NCBI GenBank assembly: GCA_037974665.1
Contig: CM075764.1
Coordinates: 89,336,825-89,400,824 of the forward strand
Direction: 5' to 3'
Length of the DNA stretch: 64,000 bases
From: Ehretia macrophylla
Taxonomy: Eukaryota > Streptophyta > Magnoliopsida > Boraginales > Ehretiaceae
The notes under the pieces are model-generated. The model was not told where the DNA came from and did not search any database. It was given only the letters and a program-made list of their open reading frames with translations. Each line of letters begins with the position of its first letter. The first letter of the stretch is position 1. A program made the translations under genes and the position numbers. This document shows, piece after piece, positions 10,610 through 23,018 of this stretch.

Positions 10610-12717
10610 CTTTATAAGCATATAACTAGTAGAAGGAAAAAAAACACAAGAAAGAAAAAAAAAAAAAAGAAGGAGCCTGACGGTTCTAGAGAGAAAGAGG
10701 AAAAGAAAATAAATTTTCTAGGGTTCATGTAGATGCTAGATCAAGTGGTTTGAGCTCAAGTCAAGTTAAATTCTAGTTTCTACAACTTTGTTGGTGAGGG
10801 AATTTCATCCTTATGTGCATTTATTTAGTTATTCTTGTTTCTTTAATGATGATGATGGAGTAGAAAGAAGATGTAAAGTGCTATTAATATTATCTAGCTA
10901 ATATTTGGTGTTCACAATGCTAGATTAGTTATCTTTTATCATGTTTTGCTTGTTTCATGGTAGTTGATGTAAGAAAATTTGTTATGTTAGCTTAAACTAA
11001 AGTGATAGTTCAAGTGTTTGTAAAAATGCCTAAAAGAGAAGATAGTAGCATGTACTTGAGTTATAGAGTTCAAAGCATGTTAACCATGCAAAGAAATAGC
11101 CAAGATGTGAATTCTGGACATTGCATATCATGTGATTTTAGAGCATTTTTCACAAAGTAAATGTGCTTGTAAATTAACAAAATTTGTACAGTAGCTAGAT
11201 TAGGCAGTTTAGAGCAAATGTTGATTTCTAGGACTAAGGCTAATTATAACGTTTTAGCCCTCTGATCAAATCATTTTCGAAATGTAGCTCAAAAATCTCT
11301 GGTTCTGCCCAGCTATGCATAGTTGCGCGGTAAGGGTTATAACTTTTGGAATTTAACTCGGAATTGAGCACCGTTTGTATCTAAAATTAACTACACTCGA
11401 AGAGATACGATTATAAGGAAAAATCAGATAGTTTGGAGGTCAATAACCTAGGTAACCGAAATGATTAATTCAAGCTTCTGTTAGAGGAATTGGAAAATGT
11501 CTTAGTTGAGCTTGCAGCATTAACTTTGCACTTGGAAACTTGTATTGAATGTTTGAAGAATTAATTAGAATATAAGTTAAATGTAAAGATGTTAACCAAT
11601 GCATGTTAGTTGAGTCCACTTGTATAGTTGGCATTTAGTTTATATGTTAAGTACAATTTTTGTTAGTTATGGTTAGCTTAACTTTATATATTAGTAAGTG
11701 CTTTTATGTTGTTACAAAAGCTATGGTGTTTAATTAGATAACAATGAAATAAAGTATGTAATATAGATTCTTGGATGTGAAAAAATAGTTGTTAAACCTT
11801 CTATAGTTAATTCCCTTTCTCTCGCTAAGTATAGTCCACTACCCTAGAGGCATGGTTCACCTCATTGGGGCATATAGACCTACTTCAGGAGAAAGGGTCG
11901 TAGGATCGGGGTACATCTAAAGTACCCCATTTGGAGGAATAAGGGGTTGGCAGACACTTGTTGAAGATCTTGGCTCGTGGGTCATAATTGAAGACAAACA
12001 TGAAACCGTATCCTTTTTATACGTGGTTAAATACTTATCTAATTACATTTGTTATTTTGTGTTGTATATGTTATTATCCTTGTTGCATCTTATGAAAGCA
12101 TTCCTCGGTATGCTGCATCATCTCCCTCACTGAGTATACATGTTGTATACTCACATTCGTTTCTAACAGCTTTCAGGATCAGTGCTATCAGAGGTAGAAA
12201 AGAAGGCTCGAGAGTTTCGTGATTGATTATGCTGGCTTACGTGGATTGCCATTGAATTCAATTTTGTACTTGTAAAGTTAAGTTTAGAATGTATTGATAG
12301 TTATGAATGGCTTGTAATATTGTAATAACTTGTAATCTTTACTTTATTGTCTAGTAGCGTGCGCTTGCATATTTTGACTGGTTGACGGACTTAAATTATA
12401 AGAAAGAAAACTAGAAAATATTAGACTAGTATGATAAGTGAAATTAAAATTATAGACGTTCAACAGTTAATGAATGCATGCTTATGGATTTCAATGTTGG
12501 ATCCAAGGCTCGAATGGCCTTGAGGAGTTTGTTGTATGAGATAGTTTTGGTGGAGGGGATGAATGGATGAAGTTAGATCATAGTTTTGTGGTTATAAATA
12601 TTATTTATAGGTTTTGAATTGTCCTATAAACAGGGGAGACTCCGTCAATTTCTCTCGTTTTTCGTGACCTTGGATATTGGATCGGGGCTCCGTTCTCGGG
12701 AGGATCGGGGTGTTACA
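10071..12717 (+). mobile_element. Solo LTR of a Ty3/Gypsy chromovirus-type element
   Basis: This 2647-bp stretch begins TGTAACGCCCGAGCCC and ends GATCGGGGTGTTACA. It is flanked by a perfect 5-bp duplication, AGGAT, at 10066-10070 and 12718-12722. Empty sites survive in other units (near 17593 and 27575). Internally it matches the other LTRs here, but in the opposite orientation: the GAGTATACA/TGTATACTC inverted repeat at about 12132 and the AAACCGTATCC region at about 12004. No PBS, PPT or coding region, so it is a solo LTR. Confidence 0.85.
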
Positions 12718-12722
12718 AGGAT

Positions 12723-12745
12723 AGTATACTAATAATAATAATAAT

Positions 12746-12781
<36 letters not shown>

Positions 12782-13350
12782 AAGAATAAGAATAATAATA
12801 GACTTTTTATTTTTCAACTTTGGCTATAATAATAAACTTTTGCTACTATGTACTTATTAAATTTCAAAAGAGCATTTTGATAATTTGACAAATGAATTCA
12901 TTTCAAGAATATGAGAATGGGCTAATCCCATGTGTTTTGTCTGAAATAACTATTCCCATATTCATGAGAATCGCATTACATCAGGAATGAGATTCCTAAG
13001 TTTATTACTTCATACCAAGTATTAGAATAGGAATAAAGACAATAATATCATTTCTTTCTCAACTCATTCCAGCATACAAATCGCTACCTAAGAACTTTAT
13101 TTTATTATTTGATAACAAATAAAAGGATATGGCATGACAAAGATCCCAAGTTCTGGTAGCGAATTGTTGAGGTAAAATGTAGCAAATTTCAATTTACGCA
13201 TTCTCATTACCAATTTTATTCGTCAAGCATTGCTATACATCATTATATTTTTATCACCAATTTATCACCTCTTACATGGATGTTTAGTTGCATATTAAAA
13301 TAACAAACTTTTCGATTTCTCTTTCTTATTATATATATACTTTTTTGTCC
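12723..13350. other. Unit spacer copy 2 (rpoB and accD missing)
   Basis: From the LTR edge the sequence jumps into the CAA/AAT microsatellite (12729-12810) that normally lies downstream of accD. The plastid fragments are therefore deleted here. The following block has only one copy of the 65-bp repeat found twice in other units. Confidence 0.7.
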
Positions 13351-13530
13351 ACGTTAGCCGAGCCTGACACCAATTGGTAAACCCACGGGTGCAGAGGTGT
13401 GTCTCAACATATACTCCAGGTCAGTTAAGAGTGTGACCTAATATGATCCTAGGAGTTTTAAACTTAACCTTACCAGATCTTACTCTCTTTGTTTACCACT
13501 AGGCTACCTCTTTGAGGGCTCTTTCTTTTA
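13351..13530 (-). mobile_element. tRNA-derived SINE, array copy 2
   Basis: Same A box and weak B box as copy 1. The TA tract at its tail is only about 5 repeats here. Confidence 0.65.
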
Positions 13531-14699
13531 ACATGTATACTAAACATCATAAAGTAGATGATAAATTTGTGATAGAAATAAGGTGATATATAATATTAAT
13601 CTTATTTTTCTCTTATCTGACCACTTGGAACCTGTATTAGAACCTTCCACTACATCATGGGACCTATAATCTTAATAGAGATGACCGACAGGCACTAACA
13701 TACCATACAACCTAATGGATGCATTACCTCCAAATTATTTTCCTTGTTATGTCAAACATGAAGATGTTGAAGTTTGATTTGAATATTGAGTTTCATTTTA
13801 TTGACATTACTTTTTGAGTTCCAACTAATTTATTACGAACTTTAATAGCACCTCATTATGAAACTCAGAAAATAAGTTATTAAGTAACTCTCATGACAAA
13901 TTAATTAACATAACATAAGCTTGATTTAACAAATTGCAAAACAATTTAATCTTAAACGACTTGTTAGTAAGCTCATTTTAAATGAGTTTAATAAATTGGT
14001 TGGCTTTACAACTATTGATGAATTTGATCATTTGCAAAAGGAAAAGAATTTTTTGTCTTTGTGCTTGAAATGGAAAGCTAATTCTACTCGTTACAAACTA
14101 TTTCGGTAAAGGTAAATAAGAGGTCTTAATTTGTTGCTCCTTTATGGATGAATCACACTTTGTCTCCTCAAATATTTTACCAAATTTTATCTTGAATATG
14201 TCAAAAGTTTAACAATTTGGACCTATGGTTGAAGTAATTAAAACCATACTCCCCAAAAAAAAAGATAATTTTTTTCAAACAATGGACTATATCCTTAGGA
14301 ACAACTTGCCTAATTAATTCAAATTATACCTCTTCTAAATACAATTATTTGTATCAAGGTTTAGACTTTAACGTGATCTATAAGTCTTTCTAAAAGTATT
14401 TCTCGTCATTTAAAAGAAAAATAATCAACAACTCCTTAGCAAACTATCGGACATAGGAACTTCTAAGACAAAAATGTTTCAATAACTTTCAGCTCAGCCA
14501 AGCTATGTGTGTAATTACACCTCATAGTCTTTATTGAGAAACAAAATAACCATAGCCATATCAAAAAGTACTGGAAAACAAACTAACTGAGGCAATATAA
14601 GGTTACAATTAATTGGGATATATAATTATTGTCATCAGCATATTTTACATTACACCAAGAGACCTTTACATTTTCAAGATTTTCACAAATAAATTTTAT
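13531..14699. other. Anonymous AT-rich unit block, copy 2 (shortened)
   Basis: It aligns with 1776-4000 but lacks about 1 kb, jumping from the GAAGTAATTAAAACC region to the block near 3380. No gene. Confidence 0.6.
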
Positions 14700-15186
14700 G
14701 AAAAATTTCACAAATAGTCCCTATTATTACCCAATTGTCTCAATTTAGTCCCTATTATTTTATTTGTCTCAATTGAGTCCCTATTATTTACAAAAAAAAT
14801 TTCAATTTCGTCCTTATTATTTAAAATTTTTCAATTTCGTCCTTATTGTTTCTCAAAAAAGTTTCAATTTTGTCCCTATTGTATTTAAAAAGTTTCAATT
14901 TCGTTCTTATTATTTTCTTAAACTGTCAAATTCGTCTCTATTATTCAAGGACTAAATTGAAATTTTCTAAGAAACAATAAGGATGAATTTAAAACTCTTT
15001 TGCAAACAATAAGGACGAAACTGAAACTTTTTGGCAAACAATAAGGACGAAATTGAAAAATTTTAAATAATAGGGATGAAAGTAAAACTATTGAGGAAAC
15101 AATAAGGACTAAATTGAGACATTTTAAACAATAAGGACCAAACAGAAATTTTTTGTAAGCAATAGAAACTAAACGTGATATTTTCC
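14700..15186. mobile_element. Foldback element with long inverted repeats
   Basis: The left half repeats, at roughly 30-40 bp, a motif like TTTCAATTTCGTCCTTATT. The right half holds its complement (AATAAGGACGAAATTGAAA). The termini are GAAAAATTTCACAAATAG and, inverted, GGAAAATATCACGTTTAG. Flanks AAATTTTAT and AATTTTTAT resemble a 9-bp duplication, and other units run through uninterrupted. Probably a Mutator-type or other foldback transposon with no coding capacity; the ORF in its left half is only the repeat. Confidence 0.7.
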
Positions 15187-15371
15187 TTAATTTTTATTAA
15201 TAAAAGCAGCTGCACCTATTTCCTTTAATAGGCTGCCTACTTACCCAATCAGGATCAAGTCGGGATCAAGCCACACATAGTTCTTACAGAATATGAAATC
15301 TCTAATTGCGTTTAATAAAATTTACATCGTTTGGAGTTCTAATACTATACAAAGAATTAAAATACCTAAAA

Positions 15372-16402
15372 CTATGCAAAAACCGGCCTTCTAAAACGTT
15401 GTTGCTTATTGAAACTAGGAAAGGGCCTTCGCTCCGGGATACTGTTGCATCTTGATTTTGGTGGAGGAAGACCCTTCACATCAAGTATTTATATCTTCCT
15501 TTTCTTTTCTCGAGTTTGTTGATACCTCGATTCCATCTTCTTTACACTTTGTGCAAGTTTTGTCTGTACCTGTTCTTTATGAAGTTTCTTCTCAACTTGA
15601 GTGGTGACTTCCTTGGGCCTCTCTGACAACTTCATCAAGCGTTCTCTAGTCGTGTTACCATTATCATCTGAACAGTGACAGTCCTTCTTGAATGTGCATA
15701 CACATTCTTTACTAACTTCATTTTTTGAAGATTTTCCATCAGGATGGCCATAACAACCCCTTACTTGATCCAGTTTTTTGCTAACTTCCTTGTGCTCATT
15801 CGTCACCATTATCATCCAAACGAACACAGTGCCTCTTTGTTTCTCTAATGGTTAATGCATCAGTTCTAGTTGTTAGATTGTTTTTCCGTGAAGCTACTCC
15901 TCCATTAGTAAGGCCATCAGAAACCATATCTTGATTAAGACTCTTGTTCACATGACTTGTATTTTCACTGCGCTTCTTCTGATCTGGAAACTTGATTAGG
16001 CGTCCTCTTCCCATCTTGTTACCATTATCATCCGATGGAGCACAATGCTTTCTTGAAGCTTCTTGATCAAGACCCATCTTGTTTGTTTCCTTGGGCATCT
16101 TCGGATATTTGATTATTTTGCGCATTCCTTTCTTGCTACCATCATTATCCGAACGATCACCGTGATTCTTGGTTGCTTTTTCTTGAATCTTCGTCTTCGA
16201 CGTCACTCTCCACCCAACAAGGATCTCTCGGCTTCCTGAAGAGTGCTTCAGCAAGGCTTGATCTCTTCATCATGAATTCCTTCGGATTCCCCAAAGAAGC
16301 CGCTGAGATGGCTTCTTCAATCAACACAAATATATCAATTTCTTGTGAAAGATTATAGTTGGCTCGAAATACATTTTCAAGTTTTATTCCCCTCCTTTCC
16401 AT
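15372..16402 (-). pseudogene. HC-DNG repeat protein gene, copy 2
   Basis: The ATG of MERRGIKLE is present (16400-16402). Two deletions follow: about 75 bp between GGTTG words near 16174, and about 45 bp near 16190. These remove the acidic region. A further frame change occurs near 15810. CAA to TAA (15489-15491) truncates the basic C-terminus after REKKRKI. At least three disabling lesions, so a pseudogene. The repeats with core HC-x-SDDNG remain readable. Confidence 0.75.
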
Positions 16403-16549
16403 AATCACCAAGTTACGTTGGTTCCTACTATGTGAACTTGAAAGAAAAAGAAAGAATTGCTTAGGAAGAAGAAAAGACAATCTTCTCTTACGAACAACAA
16501 AACAAAGAATGGAATGTTTCTAAGGGCGGTTTTAAGAATTTTGAGGGGG

Positions 16550-16561
16550 CTATATATATAG
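16550..16561 (-). promoter_or_regulatory. TATA box of HC-DNG gene copy 2
   Basis: CTATATATATAG lies about 150 bp upstream of the ATG, leaving room for a 5' leader of roughly 120 bp. It is conserved at the same place in copies 4 and 5 and slightly changed in copy 3. Confidence 0.5.
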
Positions 16562-16599
16562 ATTGTAATGAAAACCTTTTGCGTGTTTGTTTCTTTTTG

Positions 16600-17000
16600 T
16601 GCAAGATATAAACATGGGCCGAATTATTTATTTCAACTTCTTCTTGTTAGAATTTTTAGGTTTGGGAAAGAATGCCCCATTATCATTACATTATGATTGG
16701 CCCAATCGATTTTGGCCTATCACGTTAAATCCAAGTGTACCTAATTATACAATTAAAGCCATCGTTCATCTCAATTTTCCAGGATCTATTCTTCAATAGT
16801 TTAGAAGCAGCTAAAATGGCTTTCTTTCATATGAGAAGGCATAAAATAATAACTTAAGGATGTTCACTTCTTCTGATTTTACTCTTTAGATGCAATGTTA
16901 AGTTTGAATTGTTTTACTTTACTTTCATATAAATCATATGAGATGTCTTTTATTATTCTTATTATTATTTTGTTATTACATTGGGCAAGATGTGTTCTAT
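16600..17000. other. AT-rich spacer between HC-DNG gene and small spliced gene
   Basis: The divergent upstream region is shared by all units. The open frame on the + strand here is not conserved between units. Nothing else seen. Confidence 0.5.
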
Positions 17001-17026
17001 GTGAAAAGATAATCATATGCAGCTAT

Positions 17027-17181
17027 ATGAGCAATAAAAATTATAGCTGCCAGTAAGTAACATGTTTTCATGACTTTATATTTGTGGTCTTATACACATA
17101 TAAAGTGACATTCTGTTCGCAGGTGCTTCTTCTTTGGAGGAATTAATTACACGGGCCATCAGTGATACAAAAAGTTACTAG
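17027..17181 (+). pseudogene. Last two exons of the unrecognised spliced gene, copy 2
   Basis: The donor CAGTAAGT (about 17051) and acceptor TTCGCAG (ending 17122) are kept. The second exon reads SSLEELITRAISDTKSY and stops at 17179-17181. The upstream exon has a TGA in the frame used by copy 1. Confidence 0.4.
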
Positions 17182-17672
17182 TGCTCATCCATTGATATCA
17201 ATATTCTTTGCTGGTGTTGAAAGATAGATCTAGACTTTAAAAGATTTATTTGCCCAAAGAGGATAGATCTCTTTAAAGATGCATCACTGTTTCACTTGAG
17301 TAGAAGGTCCATACCGTATGTTGTGTATTCTTGCCCAAAGGGGAATATGCAATATACATTGAACTCTCTTGAGGATGTTGGTATTGCAGCTTATCTCCTT
17401 TTGATTAGATCATTATTTCAGGTTTCTCTTATAGTTAGCAACATTCTTGTAAATGGTCAATTTTGTTTAATCAAGATTTTGACTATAAATATTTATTATC
17501 CATTGATTACATCACATGGGTGCTATTAAGTTTAAGTTTAATGAAGATATGAATGAATTTTTTGATTCTAAACCCTATGCTTGGTAGGTAGTATATTACG
17601 ATAGTATTGGGGATGACTTTCATATGATGACAACATTACCCTTTTGTTATTGTATACATGTTATTATTTTAA
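17182..17672 (+). other. Conserved unit block with a 77-codon ORF
   Basis: An ORF at 17296-17529 (no ATG; the + strand frame includes CPKGNMQYTLNSLEDVG) is open in this unit only; other units have frameshifts. It may be decayed coding DNA or an untranslated region of the small gene. I do not recognise it. Confidence 0.3.
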
Positions 17673-18675
17673 GAATCACTCACATATTCTTCTAAATTAT
17701 ATATGTTTGCGGGCTTAACATAGAAAACTAGTCAGATATGCAAGAACAAACCATTTTTATTGAAAATATTCCTCTAATGAATTTCCTGGTAACTTCTATA
17801 GTAAATGGAATATATAGAATTGTGATAAACCAAATATTACAAAGCCTCGGTATTTATTACCGTTCAAAATTGGACCATAATAGCATTTCAGTCCATACCA
17901 GCACCATAATATCAGATTGGGATGGAAGATCAGAATTAGAAATTGATAGAAAAGCAATGATATTGGCTTGTGTGAGTAGGAAACAGAAAATATTTGTTCT
18001 AGTCTATCATTATCTATGGGTTCAAATCTGAAAGAATTCTAGAGAATATTTATTATCTTGAAATTTTTTTGTCTTTCCTGAACGATAAGGAGATAGAAAA
18101 GCAATTGGGTCAAAAGAAAATATCACTTTAGAGTTTTATCAACAACTTGCTTGTGTTGGCGGGGATTCAGTATTTTCTGAATCCTTATGTAACTAATTAC
18201 CAAAGAATTTCTTTCAACAAAGATATGAATTAGGAAGAATTGACAATGAAATACGAACTGAACACTAAATCTTAATATACCCTAGAAGAATACTTTTTTT
18301 TTACCATGAGATAAATTGATAGCCCCTGATCATTTGATTGGACTGAAATTTACAATGGGTAAACTTGACGATATGAATCATTTAAAAAATAAACGTATTA
18401 GTTCTATAGCCGATCTTTTACAAAATCAATTTGGATTAGCGCTGGTTCGTTTAGAAAACGAGGTTCGAGGGACTATATGTGGAACAATACGCATCAATTA
18501 ATACCGACTCCTCATAATTTGGTAACTTCAACTCCATTAACAACTACTTATGAGTTCTTTTTTTCAGGTGACAACAGTTATATAAAGATTTGGATCAAAA
18601 ACTAATCCATTGGCACAAATAATTCATGGAAGAAAATTAAGTTATTTGGGATATGGAGGACTGATTGTGCAAACC
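17673..18675 (+). pseudogene. rpoB: Plastid rpoB fragment, most complete copy
   Basis: It starts at ESLTYSSKLY and continues through [71 protein letters not shown] and [12 protein letters not shown] to the GRKLSYLG region. This is about 330 consecutive codons of the N-terminal half of the plastid RNA polymerase beta subunit. Frameshifts, and stops such as TAG in place of the Trp before KTSQ, break it. Both ends join non-plastid DNA. A NUPT, with no mature function. Confidence 0.9.
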
Positions 18676-18747
18676 ACAATAATAATAGTAATAATAGTAA
18701 TAATAATACTACTAATAATAAATAATAAATTAAGATTAAATAATAAC

Positions 18748-18784
<37 letters not shown>

Positions 18785-19021
18785 TTTTGTTTTTGTTTTA
18801 TATATTTTAATGTATTAAAAGGGCATTTTTATCATTTGGAAAAAAATAATGATAAAACTAAGAAAATAAGACTATATCATTATTGGTACCAATAAATAAT
18901 ATTTATGATGATAAGGAGTGTGTTTTTATAATTATATATATGGTGTATTTTGAAAGCATATTTTTGTCATTGATAATATCATATATTAATAATATCACTA
19001 AAAGGATAATACGCACAAAGG
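18676..19021. repeat. AAT-rich spacer between rpoB and accD fragments
   Basis: Same structure as 58-420, with longer AAT runs at about 18752-18783. Confidence 0.7.
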
Positions 19022-19285
19022 GTAGTGATTTAATTATAAGAGAAAGCTCTAATGATCTCGATGTAAATAAAAAATACGGACATTTGTGGGTTCAATGTGA
19101 AAATTATTATGGATTAAATTATATAAAAAAAATTAAAATAAAAAATGAATATTTGTGAACAATGTGGATAACATTTGAAAATGGGTAGTTCAGATAGAAT
19201 CGAAGTACTTGAGATCCTATAAATGAAGACATGGTCTTTGGATCCCATTGACCTTCATTCGGAGGAGGAGCCTTATAAAGATGGT
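19022..19285 (+). pseudogene. accD: Plastid accD fragment, copy 2
   Basis: Reads [20 protein letters not shown], then [13 protein letters not shown], so the second zinc Cys is Tyr. About 15 bp near the SIDPGTWD region is deleted, breaking the frame. It ends at the EEPYKDG codons. Confidence 0.85.
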
Positions 19286-20260
<975 letters not shown>

Positions 20261-20456
20261 GTTAGCGTGAGAACCAATTTAGTAGAGCCTGACACCAACT
20301 GGTAAACCCATAGGTGCAGAGGTGTGTCCCAACACATACTCCAGGTCAATTAAGAGTGTGAACCTAATATGAAACCTAGGAGTTTCAAACTTAACCTTAC
20401 CAGATGTTACTTTTTTTGTTTACCACTAGGCTACCTCTTTGAGGGCTTTTCTTTTA
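20261..20456 (-). mobile_element. tRNA-derived SINE, array copy 3
   Basis: A box TAGCCTAGTGG near 20430 (minus strand), then the weak B box. The clear poly(A) tail is at the low-coordinate end. Confidence 0.7.
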
Positions 20457-20817
20457 ACATGTCAACTAAACATCATAAAGTAGATGATAAATTAGTGATA
20501 GAAATATGGTGATATATAACATTAATCTTATTTGTCTCTTAACTGACCACTTGGAACATGTACGTATTAGAACCTGCCACTATATCATGGGACCTATAGA
20601 CTTAATAGAGATGACCGACTAAGAGTAAAAGGGACTATCATACCATACAACCTAATGGAAGCATTACCTCCAAATTATTTTCCTTGTTAAGTCAAACAGG
20701 AAGATGTTCATGTTTGATTTGAATATTGAGTTTTCATTTTATTGAAATTACTTTTTGAGTTCCAACTAATTTGTTACGAACTTTAATAGCACCTCATTAT
20801 GAAACTCGGAAAATAAG
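20457..20817. other. Anonymous AT-rich unit block
   Basis: It matches 1776-2130. The Copia remnant interrupts it. Confidence 0.6.
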
Positions 20818-20883
20818 TATTAACTGATTGGCTTATCAAGACTTATCAAAGGCATCACATGGTGGCTCTATTGTGTGATGCCA

Positions 20884-21150
20884 TGTTGCACATTACTGTT
20901 TTGAAGTGTAAGAAATTTACACATATTATTGGTGGAAATTATGCTTCTAAAATATTAATATTTGGAAGCATACTATTATTTCCAACAATTATAAGTGTAA
21001 ATTTCTTACACTTTAAAACAGTCATGTGCAATAAACATAATTTCTTCATATTAAATTATATTTATTGCACATGACTGTTTTGGAGTGTAAGAAATGTACA
21101 CTTATAATTGTTAGGAAATAATAGTATGCTTCCAAATATTAATATTTTAC
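20884..21150. repeat. Three-arm inverted repeat inside the Copia remnant
   Basis: An arm of about 60-75 bp containing GTGTAAGAAATTTACAC and GGAAGCATACTATTATTTCC is present three times in alternating orientation (about 20895-20955, 20960-21022, 21074-21150). A second palindrome, centred near 21050, has CATGTGCAATAAA at each end. Confidence 0.7.
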
Positions 21151-21584
21151 AATTTATGAAATTCTATTAATGATGGTTTGTTAGTCATTAAAGTGGTCAA
21201 ATCTTATAGTGTAGTGATTTTCAAATTGTGAAAATTTCAATTACCCATAAAGTTTGATGCTTTTAAATGACATTAAAGGTTACGTATTTATGGGTAAATT
21301 AAAGTTTTTTAATTATAAGACAATTAGGGATCGCCCAAAGGTTGATCAATTTGTTCTTATGATTTAATCTAAAATATTGATAATTAATATGTTTTGTTAG
21401 ATTGTTATGTCTATCCAAAGATAGCAAACACATCTAACAAAACCATATGTAATTATCAAATTAAGTTTTATTAGCATCGATTATGGTTATTGTGTATCTT
21501 GGTATTTCAAAGGAAAACTTTGATATACACTTATTGTTTACCTCATTTATTTATTAATGATCGATATGAAAATAAATTGGATTT

Positions 21585-21851
21585 TTGAGCTATCAGTGTT
21601 TATTTTATTGGTTATCAAGAACAATCCAATGGATATATATATTTTATTGTCCTACTCATAGTCCAAGAAGAGTAGAACCTGAAAATGGTAGGTTCATTGA
21701 GAATGGTGAAATTAGTGGGAGTGGAGAATCACGTGATGTGGTCATTTACGAAGTTAGGATAGAGATATCTTTATGTGTAACTTTTAAATTTGTTGTTCAA
21801 CCTAATAATGTTCAAGAACAACAAATGAATGACCAAAACACTCCAACGTGA
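21585..21851 (+). pseudogene. Copia pol remnant, integrase-to-RT linker
   Basis: Fragments read YIFYCPTHSPRR, then ENGRFIENGEISGSGESRDV and VVQPNNVQEQQMNDQ. These resemble the region after the integrase core in Copia polyproteins. No catalytic domain is left here. Confidence 0.55.
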
Positions 21852-21879
21852 AAGATATCATGGAAAAGTGTGAAGTAGT

Positions 21880-22260
21880 CTGTCATTACTGCATTCACTA
21901 TGGAGGTTGAATTTGTGGCATGTTTAAATTGTCGACATTATTGTCAAGTTGCTGAAATTTTATTGTGATAATTCCGCAGCAGTATTGTTCTCAAAGAATG
22001 ACAAGTATACAAATGGTGGCAAACTTATGGAATTTAAATACTTTGTCACTAAAGAGAAAGTTTAGAAACAAAGAGTATCAATAAAATATATTAGCACCAA
22101 GCTTGTGATAGCAAATCCATTAACAAAAGAACTGTCGCCCAAAACATTTAATGTGCATGTTGAAAGAATGGGCATATACCTGGATGTCATCATTGATTTT
22201 GTATTATGGCTTTATTAAGTTTATATAGTTGATACTCTTGAGCTCACTTATGGGTTTCTG
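21880..22260 (+). pseudogene. Copia RNase H remnant (C-terminus of pol)
   Basis: Reads SVITAFTMEVEFVACL, then YCDNSAAVLFSKNDKYTNGG, KYFVTKEKV-stop-KQRVSIKYIST, and VIANPLTKELSPKTF. This is the typical Copia RNase H end (the DNSAA and ADPLTK-like motifs). Internal stops show decay. Confidence 0.8.
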
Positions 22261-22575
22261 ATTTATCTGTTTTCTATATAGTATACATCATTGATATAGA
22301 TAAAAGATAACAGATATAGTCTCGAATGAAGCCACTATAGTTGGACCATTAATTTACCTCTTATTATGGATCATATTGAGTAACGAGCTAATGTTGTAGT
22401 ACATGGAAGGGACTATGTTAGAATTAATGATGTACAACTGCCATGACTCCCTTTAGCTTATTACTTAATAATGATATTACGTGGCCAATTAAAGAAGGAT
22501 TTAAAGATATATATTTTTGGGCACATTATGGTATTATTAAACCATAACGAATGTCACATGGGACAAGTGGGAGAA

Positions 22576-23018
22576 TGTAAGAATTATTGTGGCCTACGTG
22601 TAAATAAAAGGGCCTTGTGATTTTATTAGATAATTATTTATCTAATAATTAAAGGGTTTAATAATATAAATTAAATGGTTAATTCTTATTGGTCAATAAA
22701 AAGAGGTGTCTCTTGTGATTGGGTGTCTTGATGGACGACACCTATTCATGCTTTATATATACAAGACATTGTCCTCTCTCTGCACTGATTATTGAACGTA
22801 TGTTTTCTCCATCAAAAGCTTACATAATAGTAAAGTGAGAAAGGGAGAGAAATCAGTGTTATTCCAAATTGTAGAATAAAAGTCGGCATTAGAGAACTAC
22901 AATGGATCAAGGTACACATTTCTTTCATTATATTGTGAAAATAAAGTTCTTAAGTTCCTGGGCATTACAGTATTTATGTATAATTGTTTGCACATAAATT
23001 ATCAAAGAATTTCTTACA
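22576..23018 (+). repeat. Copia 3' LTR (443 bp)
   Basis: It begins TGTAAGAATTATTGTGG right after the polypurine tract ACAAGTGGGAGAA and ends AAGAATTTCTTACA, giving TGTAAGAA/TTCTTACA inverted ends. It contains a plausible TATA, TTTATATATAC (about 22752). Confidence 0.75.

Larger units (their letters stand above)
20818..23018 (+). mobile_element. Decayed Ty1/Copia retrotransposon with 3' LTR
   Basis: The insertion is absent from other units, whose sequence resumes at 23019; ATAAG stands at both edges (20813-20817 and 23019-23023). It holds a hairpin region, broken pol fragments and a complete 3' LTR. No 5' LTR is visible, so the left part is deleted or rearranged. Orientation is + from the pol remnants and the polypurine tract before the LTR. 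Confidence 0.75.
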
